In this document: one piece after another, positions 1-7,866 of the stretch
Numbering within the stretch: position 1 is the first letter of the stretch
Layout of the letters: the number at the start of each line of letters is the position of its first letter
Source: REEB85 sp018971455
GTDB lineage: Bacteria; Pseudomonadota; Alphaproteobacteria; Acetobacterales; Acetobacteraceae
Direction of reading: 5' to 3'
NCBI GenBank assembly: GCA_028871195.1
Contig: JAGWNT010000084.1
Location: 1 to 16,950, forward strand
Length of the DNA: 16,950 bases
Notes under the pieces: generated by a model
What the model saw: only the letters and a program-made list of their open reading frames with translations
Told to the model about the DNA's origin: nothing
Database searches by the model: none
Translations under genes and position numbers: made by a program

Positions 1-268
1 CGAGCGCGTCGAGGAAGTCGCGCAGATCGGCGCCGAGGGCGGCCTGCTGGCCGGAGCGCGGGGTCGCGGGGTCGAGAAACCGCGTGGCGCCGTAGCCGCG
101 CAGCCAGGGCACCAGCACGCGGCAGCCGGCGGCGGCGAGCGGCGGCGCCACGCCGTCCCAGGCGCGCACATCGTCGGGAAAGCCGTGCAGCAGCACCACC
201 GCCGGCCCGTCCGGCGGCCCGCTCTCCTCGTAGGCGATCTCCAGCACCGCCGTGCGGACGGTCTTCAC
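1..268 (-). CDS. alpha/beta-fold hydrolase, N-terminal part (runs off the window)
   Basis: Translating the minus strand from a GTG at 268 gives 89 residues with no stop before the window edge, so the C-terminal two thirds or more, including the expected catalytic Asp/His, are not visible. The strand AVVLLHGFPDD (residues 23-33) carries the HG oxyanion-hole motif, and RGYGAT (57-62) matches the loop after the next strand, as in epoxide-hydrolase and haloalkane-dehalogenase-like members of the superfamily. Substrate cannot be predicted. The GTG shares bases with the TGA of the upstream slipin gene (GTGA overlap), which supports this start and suggests translational coupling as the last visible gene of the mlaA-mlaC-slipin unit. 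The fold is fairly sure; the enzyme class is open. Confidence 0.75.
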   Translation of the reverse strand, partial: MKTVRTAVLEIAYEESGPPDGPAVVLLHGFPDDVRAWDGVAPPLAAAGCRVLVPWLRGYGATRFLDPATPRSGQQAALGADLRDFLDAL

Positions 269-1035
269 GGCGCGCGGCCCGTCGCCTGCTGAAGGGCCAC
301 CACCGCGCCCAGCGCATCCACCATGTCGGTCGGGATCAGCACCGTGGCGCCGCGATCCTTGTTCATTTCGTACAGCAGGTTCATCTGCCGCAGCCGCAGC
401 GCCGTCGGGTCGCTGGCGTAGACGCGTGCCGCCTCCACCACCTGCCGCGCGATCTCCTGCTCGGCGGAGGCCAGGGTCACGCGGGCATCCTTCTCGCGCA
501 TCGCCTGGGCCTGGCGGCTCATCGCATCCTGCAACTCGCGCGGGATGACGATGTCCTTGATTTCCACGCTGCGCGCGGTCACCCCCCAGGTCTCGGTCTT
601 CGCGCTGATGGTCTCGCGCAGCTGCGCGTCGGCCGCCTTGCGGTCCGACAGCAGGCGGGCGAGCTCGGTGGCGCCGATCATCTCGCGCAGCGAGGTCTGC
701 GCGACGCGCTCGATCGCCTGGCGGTAATCGGCGATGTTCACCGCCGCCGCCCGCGCATCCGTCACCTGCCAGAAGACGATGGCATCGACGGCCACCGAGA
801 TGGTGTCGCGCGTCAGCGCCTGCTCGGCGGTGATGCCGGTGGTCTGGATGCGCAGATCCACCATGCTGGCGACCTGATCGACGATGGGGATGAGCAGGAA
901 CAGCCCCGGTCCACGCACCGCCTGCAACCGGCCGAGGCGCAGCACCACGGCGCGCTGCCATTCCTTGGCGATGCGCACCGCGCGCGCGAGCACGCCAAGC
1001 CCGACAACCAGAATGACGGCAAGGACGACCAGCAT
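265..1035 (-). CDS. slipin / stomatin-like SPFH-domain membrane protein
   Basis: The 256-residue protein begins with one hydrophobic segment (about residues 1-18). An SPFH/band-7 domain follows, with KEWQRAVVLRLGRL (24-37), the buried GPGLFLLIPIVD segment and a VEIKDIVIPRELQDAMSRQAQA stretch typical of prokaryotic stomatins (slipins). A helical, alanine-rich C-terminus follows. Such proteins oligomerise at the inner membrane and are thought to organise membrane microdomains or partner proteases. The start ATG has a clear GGGAGG Shine-Dalgarno 5-10 nt upstream. It lies 134 bp downstream of mlaC on the same strand and its stop overlaps the next gene. The usual NfeD-type partner gene is not next to it. 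The role in envelope maintenance is inferred from context. Confidence 0.88.
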   Translation of the reverse strand: MLVVLAVILVVGLGVLARAVRIAKEWQRAVVLRLGRLQAVRGPGLFLLIPIVDQVASMVDLRIQTTGITAEQALTRDTISVAVDAIVFWQVTDARAAAVNIADYRQAIERVAQTSLREMIGATELARLLSDRKAADAQLRETISAKTETWGVTARSVEIKDIVIPRELQDAMSRQAQAMREKDARVTLASAEQEIARQVVEAARVYASDPTALRLRQMNLLYEMNKDRGATVLIPTDMVDALGAVVALQQATGRAP

Positions 1036-1130
1036 GACATCCTCCCGCGCCCTCGCGGGCGCCCGGTGGTCCGATCCGGACGCATCACGCGCCGGCGTCC
1101 GCCGGCTTGGCCCGCATCGTCAGCGCCGGC

Positions 1131-1168
1131 GGATCGCACCGGACGGTTCCATCCGTCCGAGGCGATCC
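1131..1168 (-). terminator. perfect two-tier hairpin directly after mlaC
   Basis: An outer 7-bp stem (1131-1137 with 1162-1168, GGATCGC/GCGATCC) encloses, across a 2-nt by 2-nt internal loop, an inner 7-bp stem (1140-1146 with 1153-1159, CGGACGG/CCGTCCG) and a 6-nt loop. It begins one base beyond the mlaC stop codon. There is no U-tract, so it may act as an mRNA 3'-end stabiliser or partial terminator separating mlaC from the slipin gene. A second small hairpin, GCCGGC-gtcc-GCCGGC, sits at 1091-1106 in the same spacer. Confidence 0.55.
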
Positions 1169-1169
1169 C

Positions 1170-1799
1170 TCAATTCGCCGCGAGCGCCTGCTTGCGCATG
1201 GCGTCGATCAGCGCCTGCACGTTGTCGTTGTTGTGCGACAGGAACGAGGTGTAGTCGCTGCGCTGGGTCAGCCGCATGCTGGTGCCCTCGGCCATCACAT
1301 CGACGATCTGCGGCTTGCCGCCGATGGTGGCGACGATCCACTCCACATCGGCCGGCGCCTGGCCGGGCTGGGTCACCACGGTGGCGACGCCGACATCGCC
1401 ATCGCGCGGCGTGGTGCGGCCCATGGTGAAGCTCACGCCCTTGTACTGGCCGAGCCGGCCGGTGATGTTGTTCTGCATCACGCGATGGAACAGGGACACG
1501 TAGTTCTCCTGCTGGGAAGGCGTGGCAACCCTCCAGAAGCGGCCGAGGCAGAAACGCGCAATGCCCTCCACGTCCACCGCCGCATCCACCAGCTTCAGCA
1601 GGGCCGCCTGCTTCTCGGCGGTCGATCCCGGACCGTTCACCACGGCGACCAGATCCTTGCCCAGGGCCTCGATGAACCGGGCATCGTCCGCGGCGGCGTC
1701 GGCACGCGCCGGCGCGGCGAAACCGCCCCAGACGGAGAGGAAGACGGGCGCGGCGGCGAAGATGGACGCGGCGCGGAGAAGATGGCGTCGTTGCAGCAT
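1170..1799 (-). CDS. mlaC: phospholipid-binding protein MlaC (Ttg2D family)
   Basis: The 209-residue precursor matches the MlaC/Tol-toluene-tolerance Ttg2 family, the periplasmic lipid carrier between the MlaA outer-membrane complex and the inner-membrane MlaFEDB transporter. The signal peptide has a twin-arginine-like start (QRRHLLR, residues 3-9), a hydrophobic core and an ARA|D cleavage site after residue 33. Family features include the RFCLGRFWR segment, the QQENYVSLFHRVMQN helix and a C-terminal YTSFLSHNNDNVQALIDAMR helix. Length is normal. It follows mlaA by 23 bp on the same strand, so the two are surely cotranscribed. The Shine-Dalgarno (AGGCAGG) is weak. MlaF/E/D are not in the window, which is common in alphaproteobacteria, where the genes are split. 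Confidence 0.92.
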   Translation of the reverse strand: MLQRRHLLRAASIFAAAPVFLSVWGGFAAPARADAAADDARFIEALGKDLVAVVNGPGSTAEKQAALLKLVDAAVDVEGIARFCLGRFWRVATPSQQENYVSLFHRVMQNNITGRLGQYKGVSFTMGRTTPRDGDVGVATVVTQPGQAPADVEWIVATIGGKPQIVDVMAEGTSMRLTQRSDYTSFLSHNNDNVQALIDAMRKQALAAN

Positions 1800-1822
1800 G
1801 AACCTGCCTCGGGGCTGTGGCG

Positions 1823-2602
1823 TCAGTGGGTCGGCGCGGCGGCAGCCGGGTACCAGTCCGGCACGGTGGCGCGCGTATCCTTGCGCACCGCCTCGATCTG
1901 GGCGCGGCGATGCTGGCGCGCCAGGCTGCGGATGGTGGCGTAGGGGTCGAGCGCCTGCGCCTTGATCTTGTCCAGCGTGTCCAGCAGCCGCTCGCGCGCG
2001 TCAATCGCGCCGAGGGCGATGCGCCCATAGGACAGCCCGGTCACCACATCGCCGCTGCCCACCCAGGTGGTGGGGTCGAGCGCGATATCCACGCCGAATC
2101 CCACCGCGTCGCGCGGGTTGGACGGGCCGAGGATGGGCAGGAACAGATAGGGCCCCGAATCAATGCCCCAGACGCCCAGCGTGATGCCGAAATCGGCGTC
2201 ATGCGCGGGCCATCCCCAGCCGGTCGCGACATCGAAGATGCCGGCAATGCCGAAGGTCGTGTTGACCAGCATGCGCATCAGCGTGTCGCCGGCGCGGCGC
2301 GGCTTGCCCTCCATCATGTCGTTGGCCAGGGTCACCGGGGTGCCGAGATTGTCGAGCACGTTGTGGACATGGTCGCGCACCGGCTGCGGCACGACGTCGC
2401 GATAGCCGATGGCGACCGGGCGCAGCACCGCCGTGTCGATGGCGTCGTTGACCTGGTAGAAGACGCGGTTGGTCGGCTCCAGCGGGTCATTGGTCTGGCG
2501 GAACTCGGCCGTGGCCTCCTTGTCCGAGGCGGGCGGCGGGGTGGCGCAGCCGGCCAGCAGGGCGGCGAGCAGGGCGGCGGCGGCCAGACGGGTGAGGCGC
2601 AT
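1823..2602 (-). CDS. mlaA: outer-membrane lipoprotein MlaA (VacJ)
   Basis: MlaA removes mislocalised phospholipids from the outer leaflet of the outer membrane and hands them to MlaC. The open frame extends upstream to 2809, but the ATG at 2602 is chosen because AGGAG lies 5 nt upstream and the next residues form a lipoprotein signal ending in the lipobox LAGC (residues 16-19, lipidated Cys19). The 259-residue product carries the family signatures NDPLEPTNRVFYQVND (about 38-53), PVTLANDMMEGKP, NTTFGIAGIFDVA and GPYLFLPILGPSNPRDAVG. A Pro/Ala-rich C-terminal tail follows. It is the first gene of the minus-strand operon, divergent from metF. Confidence 0.94.
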   Translation of the reverse strand: MRLTRLAAAALLAALLAGCATPPPASDKEATAEFRQTNDPLEPTNRVFYQVNDAIDTAVLRPVAIGYRDVVPQPVRDHVHNVLDNLGTPVTLANDMMEGKPRRAGDTLMRMLVNTTFGIAGIFDVATGWGWPAHDADFGITLGVWGIDSGPYLFLPILGPSNPRDAVGFGVDIALDPTTWVGSGDVVTGLSYGRIALGAIDARERLLDTLDKIKAQALDPYATIRSLARQHRRAQIEAVRKDTRATVPDWYPAAAAPTH

Positions 2603-2807
2603 CGGACTCCTGCGGCAGACGGGCGCGCGGCGGCGCGAGGGGGGGACCAGGGAAGGCAGCAGACCATAGCGGCGGCCCCGGCGGCGGGAAAGCGTTCTCC
2701 CGCACATGGCCGCGCCCCGCGCATTCAACCAGGGGGCGGTAAAGGAATCGTCATTGCCGCCGCGCCACCCCTTGCATGGCGCCTGATTTCCGCCATTAAA
2801 GACGATC
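2603..2807. other. divergent mlaA/metF promoter region
   Basis: This spacer of 205 bp must hold the promoters of both mlaA (minus) and metF (plus). On the plus strand TTGCAT (2772-2777) and ATTAAA (2795-2800) are 17 bp apart but match the sigma-70 consensus only half-way; if used, the metF transcript would be nearly leaderless. I see no riboswitch-like or operator-like symmetry. No convincing mlaA promoter could be picked by eye. Confidence 0.35.
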
Positions 2808-3773
2808 ATGAATCACCCCCGATCGCCGGAGGGCCTGCCGGCCCTGCAACGCTGGCTCACCAGCGCGCGCTTCAGCGCCCTGCCCGCGCGCGGCGCCAGC
2901 CATCCCGCCCCCCTGCTGAGCTTCGAGTTCTTCCCGCCGCGCACCGAGGCGCTGGAGGCGCAGCTCTGGCACTGCATCCGCCGGCTCGAATCGCTGGCCC
3001 CGCGCTTCGTCTCGGTCACCTACGGCGCCGGCGGCAGCACCCAGGCGCGCACCCACGCCACCGTCAGCCGCATCGTCAGCGACACCACGCTCACCCCGGC
3101 CGCCCACCTGACCTGCGTCGGCGCCACGCGCGCCGAGGTCGATGCGGTGGCGCGCGGCTACTGGGAGGCCGGCGTGCGCCATATCGTCGCCCTGCGCGGC
3201 GACGTGCCGGGCGGCGGCGCCTACGTGCCGCATCCGGACGGCTACGCCTATGCCGCCGATCTCGTCGCCGGGCTGCGCCGGGTGGCCGATTTCGAGATTT
3301 CGGTGGCCGCCTACCCGGAGACCCACGTAGCCGCCCTCAGCCCGGGCGCCGATCTGGACAATCTCAAGCGCAAGCTCGATGCCGGCGCCACGCGCGCCAT
3401 CACCACCTTCTTCTTCGAGACCGAGACCTTCCTGCGCTTCCTCGACCGCGCGCTCGCCGCCGGCATCACCGCACCCATCGTGCCCGGCATCCTGCCCGTC
3501 TCCAATTTCGCCCAGGCGGTGCGCATGTCGGAGATGAACGGCACCTCGGTGCCGGACTGGCTCGGCCACATGTTCGAGGGCACCGACGAAGACCCCGAAA
3601 TCCGCCGCATGGTCGCCGCCATCGTCGCCGCCGAGCAGGTGCGCCTGCTCCAGGCCAACGGCATCGACGAGTTCCATTTCTACACGCTCAACCGCGCCGA
3701 GCTGACCTACGCGATCGCCCATATCCTCGGCGTGCGGCCAGCCCATAGGCCGGGCGCAGCAGCAGCGGGCTGA
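2808..3773 (+). CDS. metF: 5,10-methylenetetrahydrofolate reductase
   Basis: MetF uses FAD and NADH to reduce 5,10-methylene-THF to 5-methyl-THF, the methyl donor for methionine synthesis. The 321-residue protein is slightly longer than the E. coli enzyme at its N-terminus and matches the family throughout. FEFFPPRTE (39-47) carries the proton-donor Glu40. Also present are VSVTYGAGG (68-76), HLTC (100-103), ALRGD (128-132, Asp132 contacting the flavin), ISVAAYPETH, KRKLDAGATRAITTFFF and FHFYTLNRAE (290-298 region). No strong Shine-Dalgarno precedes the ATG. The last 86 bp, coding a low-complexity tail after ILGVRP, overlap the 3' end of the convergent permease gene. No methionine-cycle gene is adjacent. 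Confidence 0.95.
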   Translation: MNHPRSPEGLPALQRWLTSARFSALPARGASHPAPLLSFEFFPPRTEALEAQLWHCIRRLESLAPRFVSVTYGAGGSTQARTHATVSRIVSDTTLTPAAHLTCVGATRAEVDAVARGYWEAGVRHIVALRGDVPGGGAYVPHPDGYAYAADLVAGLRRVADFEISVAAYPETHVAALSPGADLDNLKRKLDAGATRAITTFFFETETFLRFLDRALAAGITAPIVPGILPVSNFAQAVRMSEMNGTSVPDWLGHMFEGTDEDPEIRRMVAAIVAAEQVRLLQANGIDEFHFYTLNRAELTYAIAHILGVRPAHRPGAAAAG

Positions 3774-4680
3774 GATACAGCGGAAACTGGCAGAGCGCGA
3801 AGAACAGGCCGAGCCGCGGATCGGCCGCCGCCGGCAGCACGGCCAGATAGAGCGCCATGTTGCGGTTGCCGCTGACCAGCCCGACCGACGCCGCCGCCCG
3901 CCAGCCCATCCAGGCGAAGGCCAGCGTGCTCAGCAGGTTGAGGCCGAAATCGACGGCGAACGCCGCACCGATCGCCTGCGCCACCCAGGCCGGATCGGCC
4001 AGCGCGCGGGCGGTGAGCCCGTCCATCACGCCGATGCCGAACAGCACCAGCACCACCACCACCAGCCCGTCGATCGCCGGGCCCCGCGCCGCCAGCGCCG
4101 CCGGCCCGAGCGCCCGGCGCAGCAGCACGGACAGCGCCAGCGGCAGGCCGACCACCAGCGCGAGGCGCGCCATCAGCGCGCCGATGCCGAGCGAGAGGTT
4201 GATGCCGAGCAGCGCCACGGCGACCGGCGGCGCGGTCAGCGGCACCAGCAGCGTGGTGAGCAGCGTGCCGAGCAGCGTCAGCTCCGCGTCGAGCCCGATC
4301 ATCCGCGCGAACGCCGCCCCGGAGGTGACCGAGCAGCCGGTGGCGTAGATCACCATCCCGGCCGCGATGCCGGCATCGAGCCCGAGCGGGCGCACCGCCG
4401 CCCAGACGATCAGCGGACAGGCCAGCATGACGAAGGCGGCGAGGCCGAGCAGCGGCCAGGGCCGGCGCAGATGGGCGAAGGCGGCGGCGAGGTCGATGCG
4501 CAGCAGCACCAGCGTCATCAGCCCGACCACGTTGGGCGTGATGAACCAGCGCAGCGCATGGGCCAGCGGCGGCAGGAGCAGCCCGGCGAAGATGGCGAAG
4601 GCGAGCAGCCGGGCCCCCCGCCGGCCACAGGCCGCGAGCGCGCCGTCGAGTCCGCGCAGCAGGTTGGAGGCGCTCCCCAC
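3688..4680 (-). CDS. bile acid:sodium symporter (SBF/BASS)-family permease
   Basis: The 330-residue protein is an integral membrane protein with about nine to ten hydrophobic segments from residue 24 onward and basic ends. The order of segments, the YATGCSVTSGAAFARMIGLDAELTLL stretch (about 111-137) and the glycine/asparagine-rich GNRNMAL motif near the C-terminus resemble the SBF (PF01758) fold of the BASS sodium-coupled transporters. Substrate cannot be told; family members move bile acids, pantoate, pyruvate and other organic anions. The only plausible start is the GTG at 4680, with GGGAGGGG about 12 nt upstream. It is divergent from uvrD (44-bp gap), and its last 28 codons plus stop overlap metF on the opposite strand. 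Confidence 0.75.
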   Translation of the reverse strand: MGSASNLLRGLDGALAACGRRGARLLAFAIFAGLLLPPLAHALRWFITPNVVGLMTLVLLRIDLAAAFAHLRRPWPLLGLAAFVMLACPLIVWAAVRPLGLDAGIAAGMVIYATGCSVTSGAAFARMIGLDAELTLLGTLLTTLLVPLTAPPVAVALLGINLSLGIGALMARLALVVGLPLALSVLLRRALGPAALAARGPAIDGLVVVVLVLFGIGVMDGLTARALADPAWVAQAIGAAFAVDFGLNLLSTLAFAWMGWRAAASVGLVSGNRNMALYLAVLPAAADPRLGLFFALCQFPLYLSPLLLRPAYGLAARRGYGRSRRSARRG

Positions 4681-4724
4681 AGGCCCTATACCCCTCCCAT
4701 GCCGCCGCGAAACCCCGAGCCAGT

Positions 4725-6905
4725 ATGACCGACTACCTCGCCCGCCTGAACCCCGAGCAGCGCCTTGCCGTGGAAACCACGGACGGCCCGCTGCTGGTGC
4801 TCGCCGGCGCCGGCACCGGCAAGACGCGCGTGCTGACCACGCGCTTCGCCCATATTCTGCTCACCGGCCGCGCCTGGCCGGGCCAGGTTCTGGCCGTCAC
4901 CTTCACCAACAAGGCGGCGCGCGAGATGCGCGAGCGCGTCGGCGCCATGCTCGGCCGCCCGGCGGAGGGGCTGTGGCTCGGCACCTTCCACGCGCTCTGC
5001 GCGCGCATGCTGCGGGCGCACGCCGAGCTCGTGGGATTGACGGCAAGCTTCAACATTCTCGACAGCGACGACCAGCTGCGCCTGCTCAAGCAGGTGATGG
5101 AGGCCGACGGCATCGACACCAGGCGCTTCGCGCCGCCGGCGCTGATGGCGCTGATCCAGCGCTGGAAGGATCGCGGCCTGCCGCCGGCGCGGGTGACGCC
5201 GGCCGAGGACAGCGATTTCGCCAATGGCCGCGCGCGCGCACTCTATGCCGCCTACCAGGAACGGCTGCGCGCCCTCAACGTCGCCGATTTCGGCGATCTC
5301 CTGCTGCACACCACCGAGATCCTGCGCGAGCACCCGCAGATCCTGGCCCAGTACCACAGGAAGTTCCGCTACGTGCTGGTCGATGAATACCAGGACACCA
5401 ACCTCGTGCAGTATCTCTGGCTGCGCCTGCTGGCCCAGGAGCACCGCAACATCTGCTGCGTCGGCGATGACGACCAGTCGATCTATTCCTGGCGCGGCGC
5501 GGAGGTCGAGAACATCCTGCGCTTCGAGAAGGATTTCCCGGGTGCGCGCATCGTCCGCCTCGAACGCAACTACCGCTCGACCGCGCCGATCCTCGCTGCC
5601 GCCTCTGGCCTGATCGCCCATAATGAGGGGCGGTTAGGAAAAACCCTGCGCCCGGGCGGCAATGATGCCGACGGCGAGAAGGTCAGCATCGTCGGGCTGT
5701 GGGATTCCGACGAGGAGGCCCGCATGGTCGCCGGCCGCATCGAGGCGCTGCGCGCCGAGGGCCACGCCCTCGCCGAAATCGCCATTCTCGTGCGCGCCGG
5801 CTTCCAGACCCGCGCCTTCGAGGAGCGGCTGATCACGCTCGCCATTCCCTATCGCGTGGTGGGCGGGCTGCGCTTCTACGAGCGCGCCGAAATCCGCGAC
5901 GCCATCGCCTATGCCCGCATGCTGCACCAGCCGGCCGACGACCTGGCCTTCGAGCGCATCGTCAACCTGCCGCGCCGCGGCGTCGGCGAGCAGGCGCTGC
6001 GCGCCATGCACACGCGCGCCCGCGAGGCGCAGATCCCGCTCGCCGCCGCCGCGCTCGCACTCGCCGAGGAAGGCGCCCTGCGCGGCAAACCGCGCGAGGA
6101 GATCAAGACCCTCTTCGCCGGCTTCGCGCGCTGGCGGGCGATGCTGGAGAGCGAGGGCCATATCGTCACCCTCGCCACCCTGCTCGACGAGAGCGGCTAC
6201 ACCGCGATGTGGCGGCAGGACAAATCGCCGGAAGCGCCGGGGCGGCTGGAGAACCTGAAGGAGCTGGTGCGCGCGCTGGCCGATTTCGACACCCTGGCCG
6301 GCTTCCTCGACCATGTCAGCCTGGTGATGGAGAACGAGGAGAACGCCGCCACCGATCGCGTCGGGCTGATGACGCTGCACGCCGCCAAGGGCCTGGAGTT
6401 CGACACCGTGTTCCTGCCCGGCTGGGAGGAAGGATTGTTCCCCAGCCAGCGCACCATGGATGAGAGCGGGGTCAAGGGTTTGGAGGAGGAGCGGCGGCTG
6501 GCCTATGTCGGCCTCACCCGCGCCCGCCGGCGGGCCATCGTCAGCCACGCCGCCAACCGGCGTATCTACGCCAACTGGCAGAGCAGCATCCCGAGCCGCT
6601 TCATCGACGAACTGCCCGAGGCGCATGTCGAACGGACGGGTGCCGCCCAGCTCCAGCGCGACCGCATGATCGCGGCCCCGCCGATGGCCTTCCCCATGAC
6701 CGCCCGAGCGCCGCGCGCCATCGAGGCGTGGGAGCAGCCCGCCCGCCCCGCGCGCGCCGTGCCGTTCGCCGTCGGCAGCCGCATCTTCCACCAGAAATTC
6801 GGCTACGGCACCGTCACCGCCGCGGTGGACGACAAGCTCGACATCGCGTTCGACAAGGCCGGCGACAAGCGCCTGCTCGACCGCTTCGTGGAACCCGCCC
6901 CATGA
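4725..6905 (+). CDS. uvrD: UvrD/PcrA-type superfamily 1 DNA helicase
   Basis: This 3'-to-5' helicase acts in nucleotide-excision and mismatch repair and in clearing stalled polymerase or recombinase. All SF1A motifs are present: Q-motif LNPEQRLAV (8-16), Walker A AGAGTGKT (27-34), Ia FTNKAA (60-65), Walker B/II VDEYQDT (219-225), III GDDDQSIYSWRGA (247-259), IV ERNYRST (280-286), V TLHAAKGLEFD (550-560) and VI VGLTRARR (595-602). The last 46 residues (681-726) form the small Tudor-like domain (VGSRIFHQKFGYGTV) that in PcrA/UvrD binds RNA polymerase. Length, 726 residues, is normal. The stop overlaps the prmA start (ATGA). The Shine-Dalgarno is weak. Confidence 0.95.
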   Translation: MTDYLARLNPEQRLAVETTDGPLLVLAGAGTGKTRVLTTRFAHILLTGRAWPGQVLAVTFTNKAAREMRERVGAMLGRPAEGLWLGTFHALCARMLRAHAELVGLTASFNILDSDDQLRLLKQVMEADGIDTRRFAPPALMALIQRWKDRGLPPARVTPAEDSDFANGRARALYAAYQERLRALNVADFGDLLLHTTEILREHPQILAQYHRKFRYVLVDEYQDTNLVQYLWLRLLAQEHRNICCVGDDDQSIYSWRGAEVENILRFEKDFPGARIVRLERNYRSTAPILAAASGLIAHNEGRLGKTLRPGGNDADGEKVSIVGLWDSDEEARMVAGRIEALRAEGHALAEIAILVRAGFQTRAFEERLITLAIPYRVVGGLRFYERAEIRDAIAYARMLHQPADDLAFERIVNLPRRGVGEQALRAMHTRAREAQIPLAAAALALAEEGALRGKPREEIKTLFAGFARWRAMLESEGHIVTLATLLDESGYTAMWRQDKSPEAPGRLENLKELVRALADFDTLAGFLDHVSLVMENEENAATDRVGLMTLHAAKGLEFDTVFLPGWEEGLFPSQRTMDESGVKGLEEERRLAYVGLTRARRRAIVSHAANRRIYANWQSSIPSRFIDELPEAHVERTGAAQLQRDRMIAAPPMAFPMTARAPRAIEAWEQPARPARAVPFAVGSRIFHQKFGYGTVTAAVDDKLDIAFDKAGDKRLLDRFVEPAP

Positions 6906-7834
6906 CCGCCCGCACCACCGCCCGCATCATCGCCCCACCGCCCCGGCGCGCGACCGGCCTGGAGACGGTCAGCGTGCTGGTGCCCGAGCACGCGCTCGCC
7001 GTCTACGAGGCCGCGCTGAAGCTCGCCTGCGGCACGGTCGGCCTGTTCCGCGACCCCAGCGACGACGACGATTCCTCGACCCTCTGGCACGTCGAGGGCG
7101 TCAAGGATGCCGGCGCGCGGGAGGAGGAGCTGGCCGGCGGCCTCGCGCTCGCCGCCCTGATCAGCGGGGTCGAAGCCGAACTGCATCGGCGCGAGACCCC
7201 GGCCGAAGGCTGGCTCGCGCGCACCCGCGCGGCCTTCCCCGAACAGCGCGTCGGCCGCCGCTTCGCCGTGCGCGGCACCCATCTGCGCGACCATCCGGCG
7301 CCGGGGCGCATCGTGCTGCGGCTTGATGCCGGCATCGCCTTCGGCTCGGGCGAGCACGGCTCGACGCGCGGCTGCCTGCGCGCGCTGGAGCGCGTGGCGC
7401 ATCGCCGCCCGCGCCGCGTTCTCGATCTCGGCACCGGCTCCGGCGTGCTGGCGATGGCGGCGGCGATGCTGCTGCACCGCCCCGTGCTGGGCACCGATAT
7501 CGACCCGTGGTCGGTGCGCGTGGCGCGCCAGAACGCGCGGCTCAACCAGCTCGGCCGCCGCGTCCGCTTCGCCCGCGCGGATGGCTGGTCGGCGCCGCTG
7601 CTGGCCGCCGCCGGGCCGTATGGCCTGGTGTTCGCCAACATCCTCGCCCGCCCGCTCTGCGGCATGGCGCGCCACCTCGCGCGCCACCTCGCACCCGGCG
7701 GCACGGCGATCCTGGCCGGGTTGCTCGACACCCAGATCAACTGGGTGCTGGCCGCCCACCGCCGCCAGGGGCTGGTGCTGGAGCGCAAACAAAAAGAGGG
7801 CCGCTGGGCGACCCTCGTTTTGCGTCGGAAGTAG
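6902..7834 (+). CDS. prmA: ribosomal protein L11 methyltransferase
   Basis: PrmA uses S-adenosylmethionine to trimethylate amino groups of ribosomal protein L11. The ATG at 6902 overlaps the uvrD TGA (ATGA), giving 310 residues, the usual size; the open frame runs farther upstream but only as a shadow of uvrD. A divergent N-terminal substrate-recognition domain is followed by the PrmA signature AFGSGEHGSTRG (146-157), where most homologues have G(T)GxHxTT. The SAM-binding loop VLDLGTGSGVLAMA (173-186), acidic TDID (198-201) and the FANILARPL motif (244-252) follow. The last codons also encode a rho-independent terminator for the opposite strand. Translational coupling with uvrD is likely. Confidence 0.93.
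   Translation: MTARTTARIIAPPPRRATGLETVSVLVPEHALAVYEAALKLACGTVGLFRDPSDDDDSSTLWHVEGVKDAGAREEELAGGLALAALISGVEAELHRRETPAEGWLARTRAAFPEQRVGRRFAVRGTHLRDHPAPGRIVLRLDAGIAFGSGEHGSTRGCLRALERVAHRRPRRVLDLGTGSGVLAMAAAMLLHRPVLGTDIDPWSVRVARQNARLNQLGRRVRFARADGWSAPLLAAAGPYGLVFANILARPLCGMARHLARHLAPGGTAILAGLLDTQINWVLAAHRRQGLVLERKQKEGRWATLVLRRK
7787..7816 (-). terminator. rho-independent terminator for the DUF1127 gene, inside the prmA 3' coding end
   Basis: Read on the minus strand, GAGGGUCGC-CCA-GCGGCCCUC forms a 9-bp stem with a single U-G wobble (7816-7796), followed at once by UUUUUGUUU (7795-7787). It starts 50 nt beyond the stop of the DUF1127 gene at 7867. On the plus strand the same position gives a C-A mismatch and a shorter U-run (GUUUU), so it works best for minus-strand transcripts. 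Confidence 0.75.
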
Positions 7835-7838
7835 AAAT

Positions 7839-7857
7839 CCGGCCGCGGCGCGGCCGG
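7839..7857. terminator. GC-rich hairpin between convergent prmA and DUF1127 gene
   Basis: CCGGCCGC-GGC-GCGGCCGG is a perfect 8-bp stem with a 3-nt loop in the 32-bp gap between the two stop codons. It lacks a U-tract. It could help end prmA transcription or add to the terminator just beyond it on the minus strand. Confidence 0.45.
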
Positions 7858-7866
7858 GAAGCGAAA

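Noticed and set aside
2603..2807. Possible SAM-type riboswitch upstream of metF.
   Set aside because: No conserved core, pseudoknot pairing or suitable leader could be recognised; the spacer mainly serves two divergent genes.
1817..3748. A 643-codon plus-strand open frame across mlaA and metF.
   Set aside because: It lies antisense to mlaA and out of frame in metF, both with strong family signatures; the long frame is a product of high GC content.
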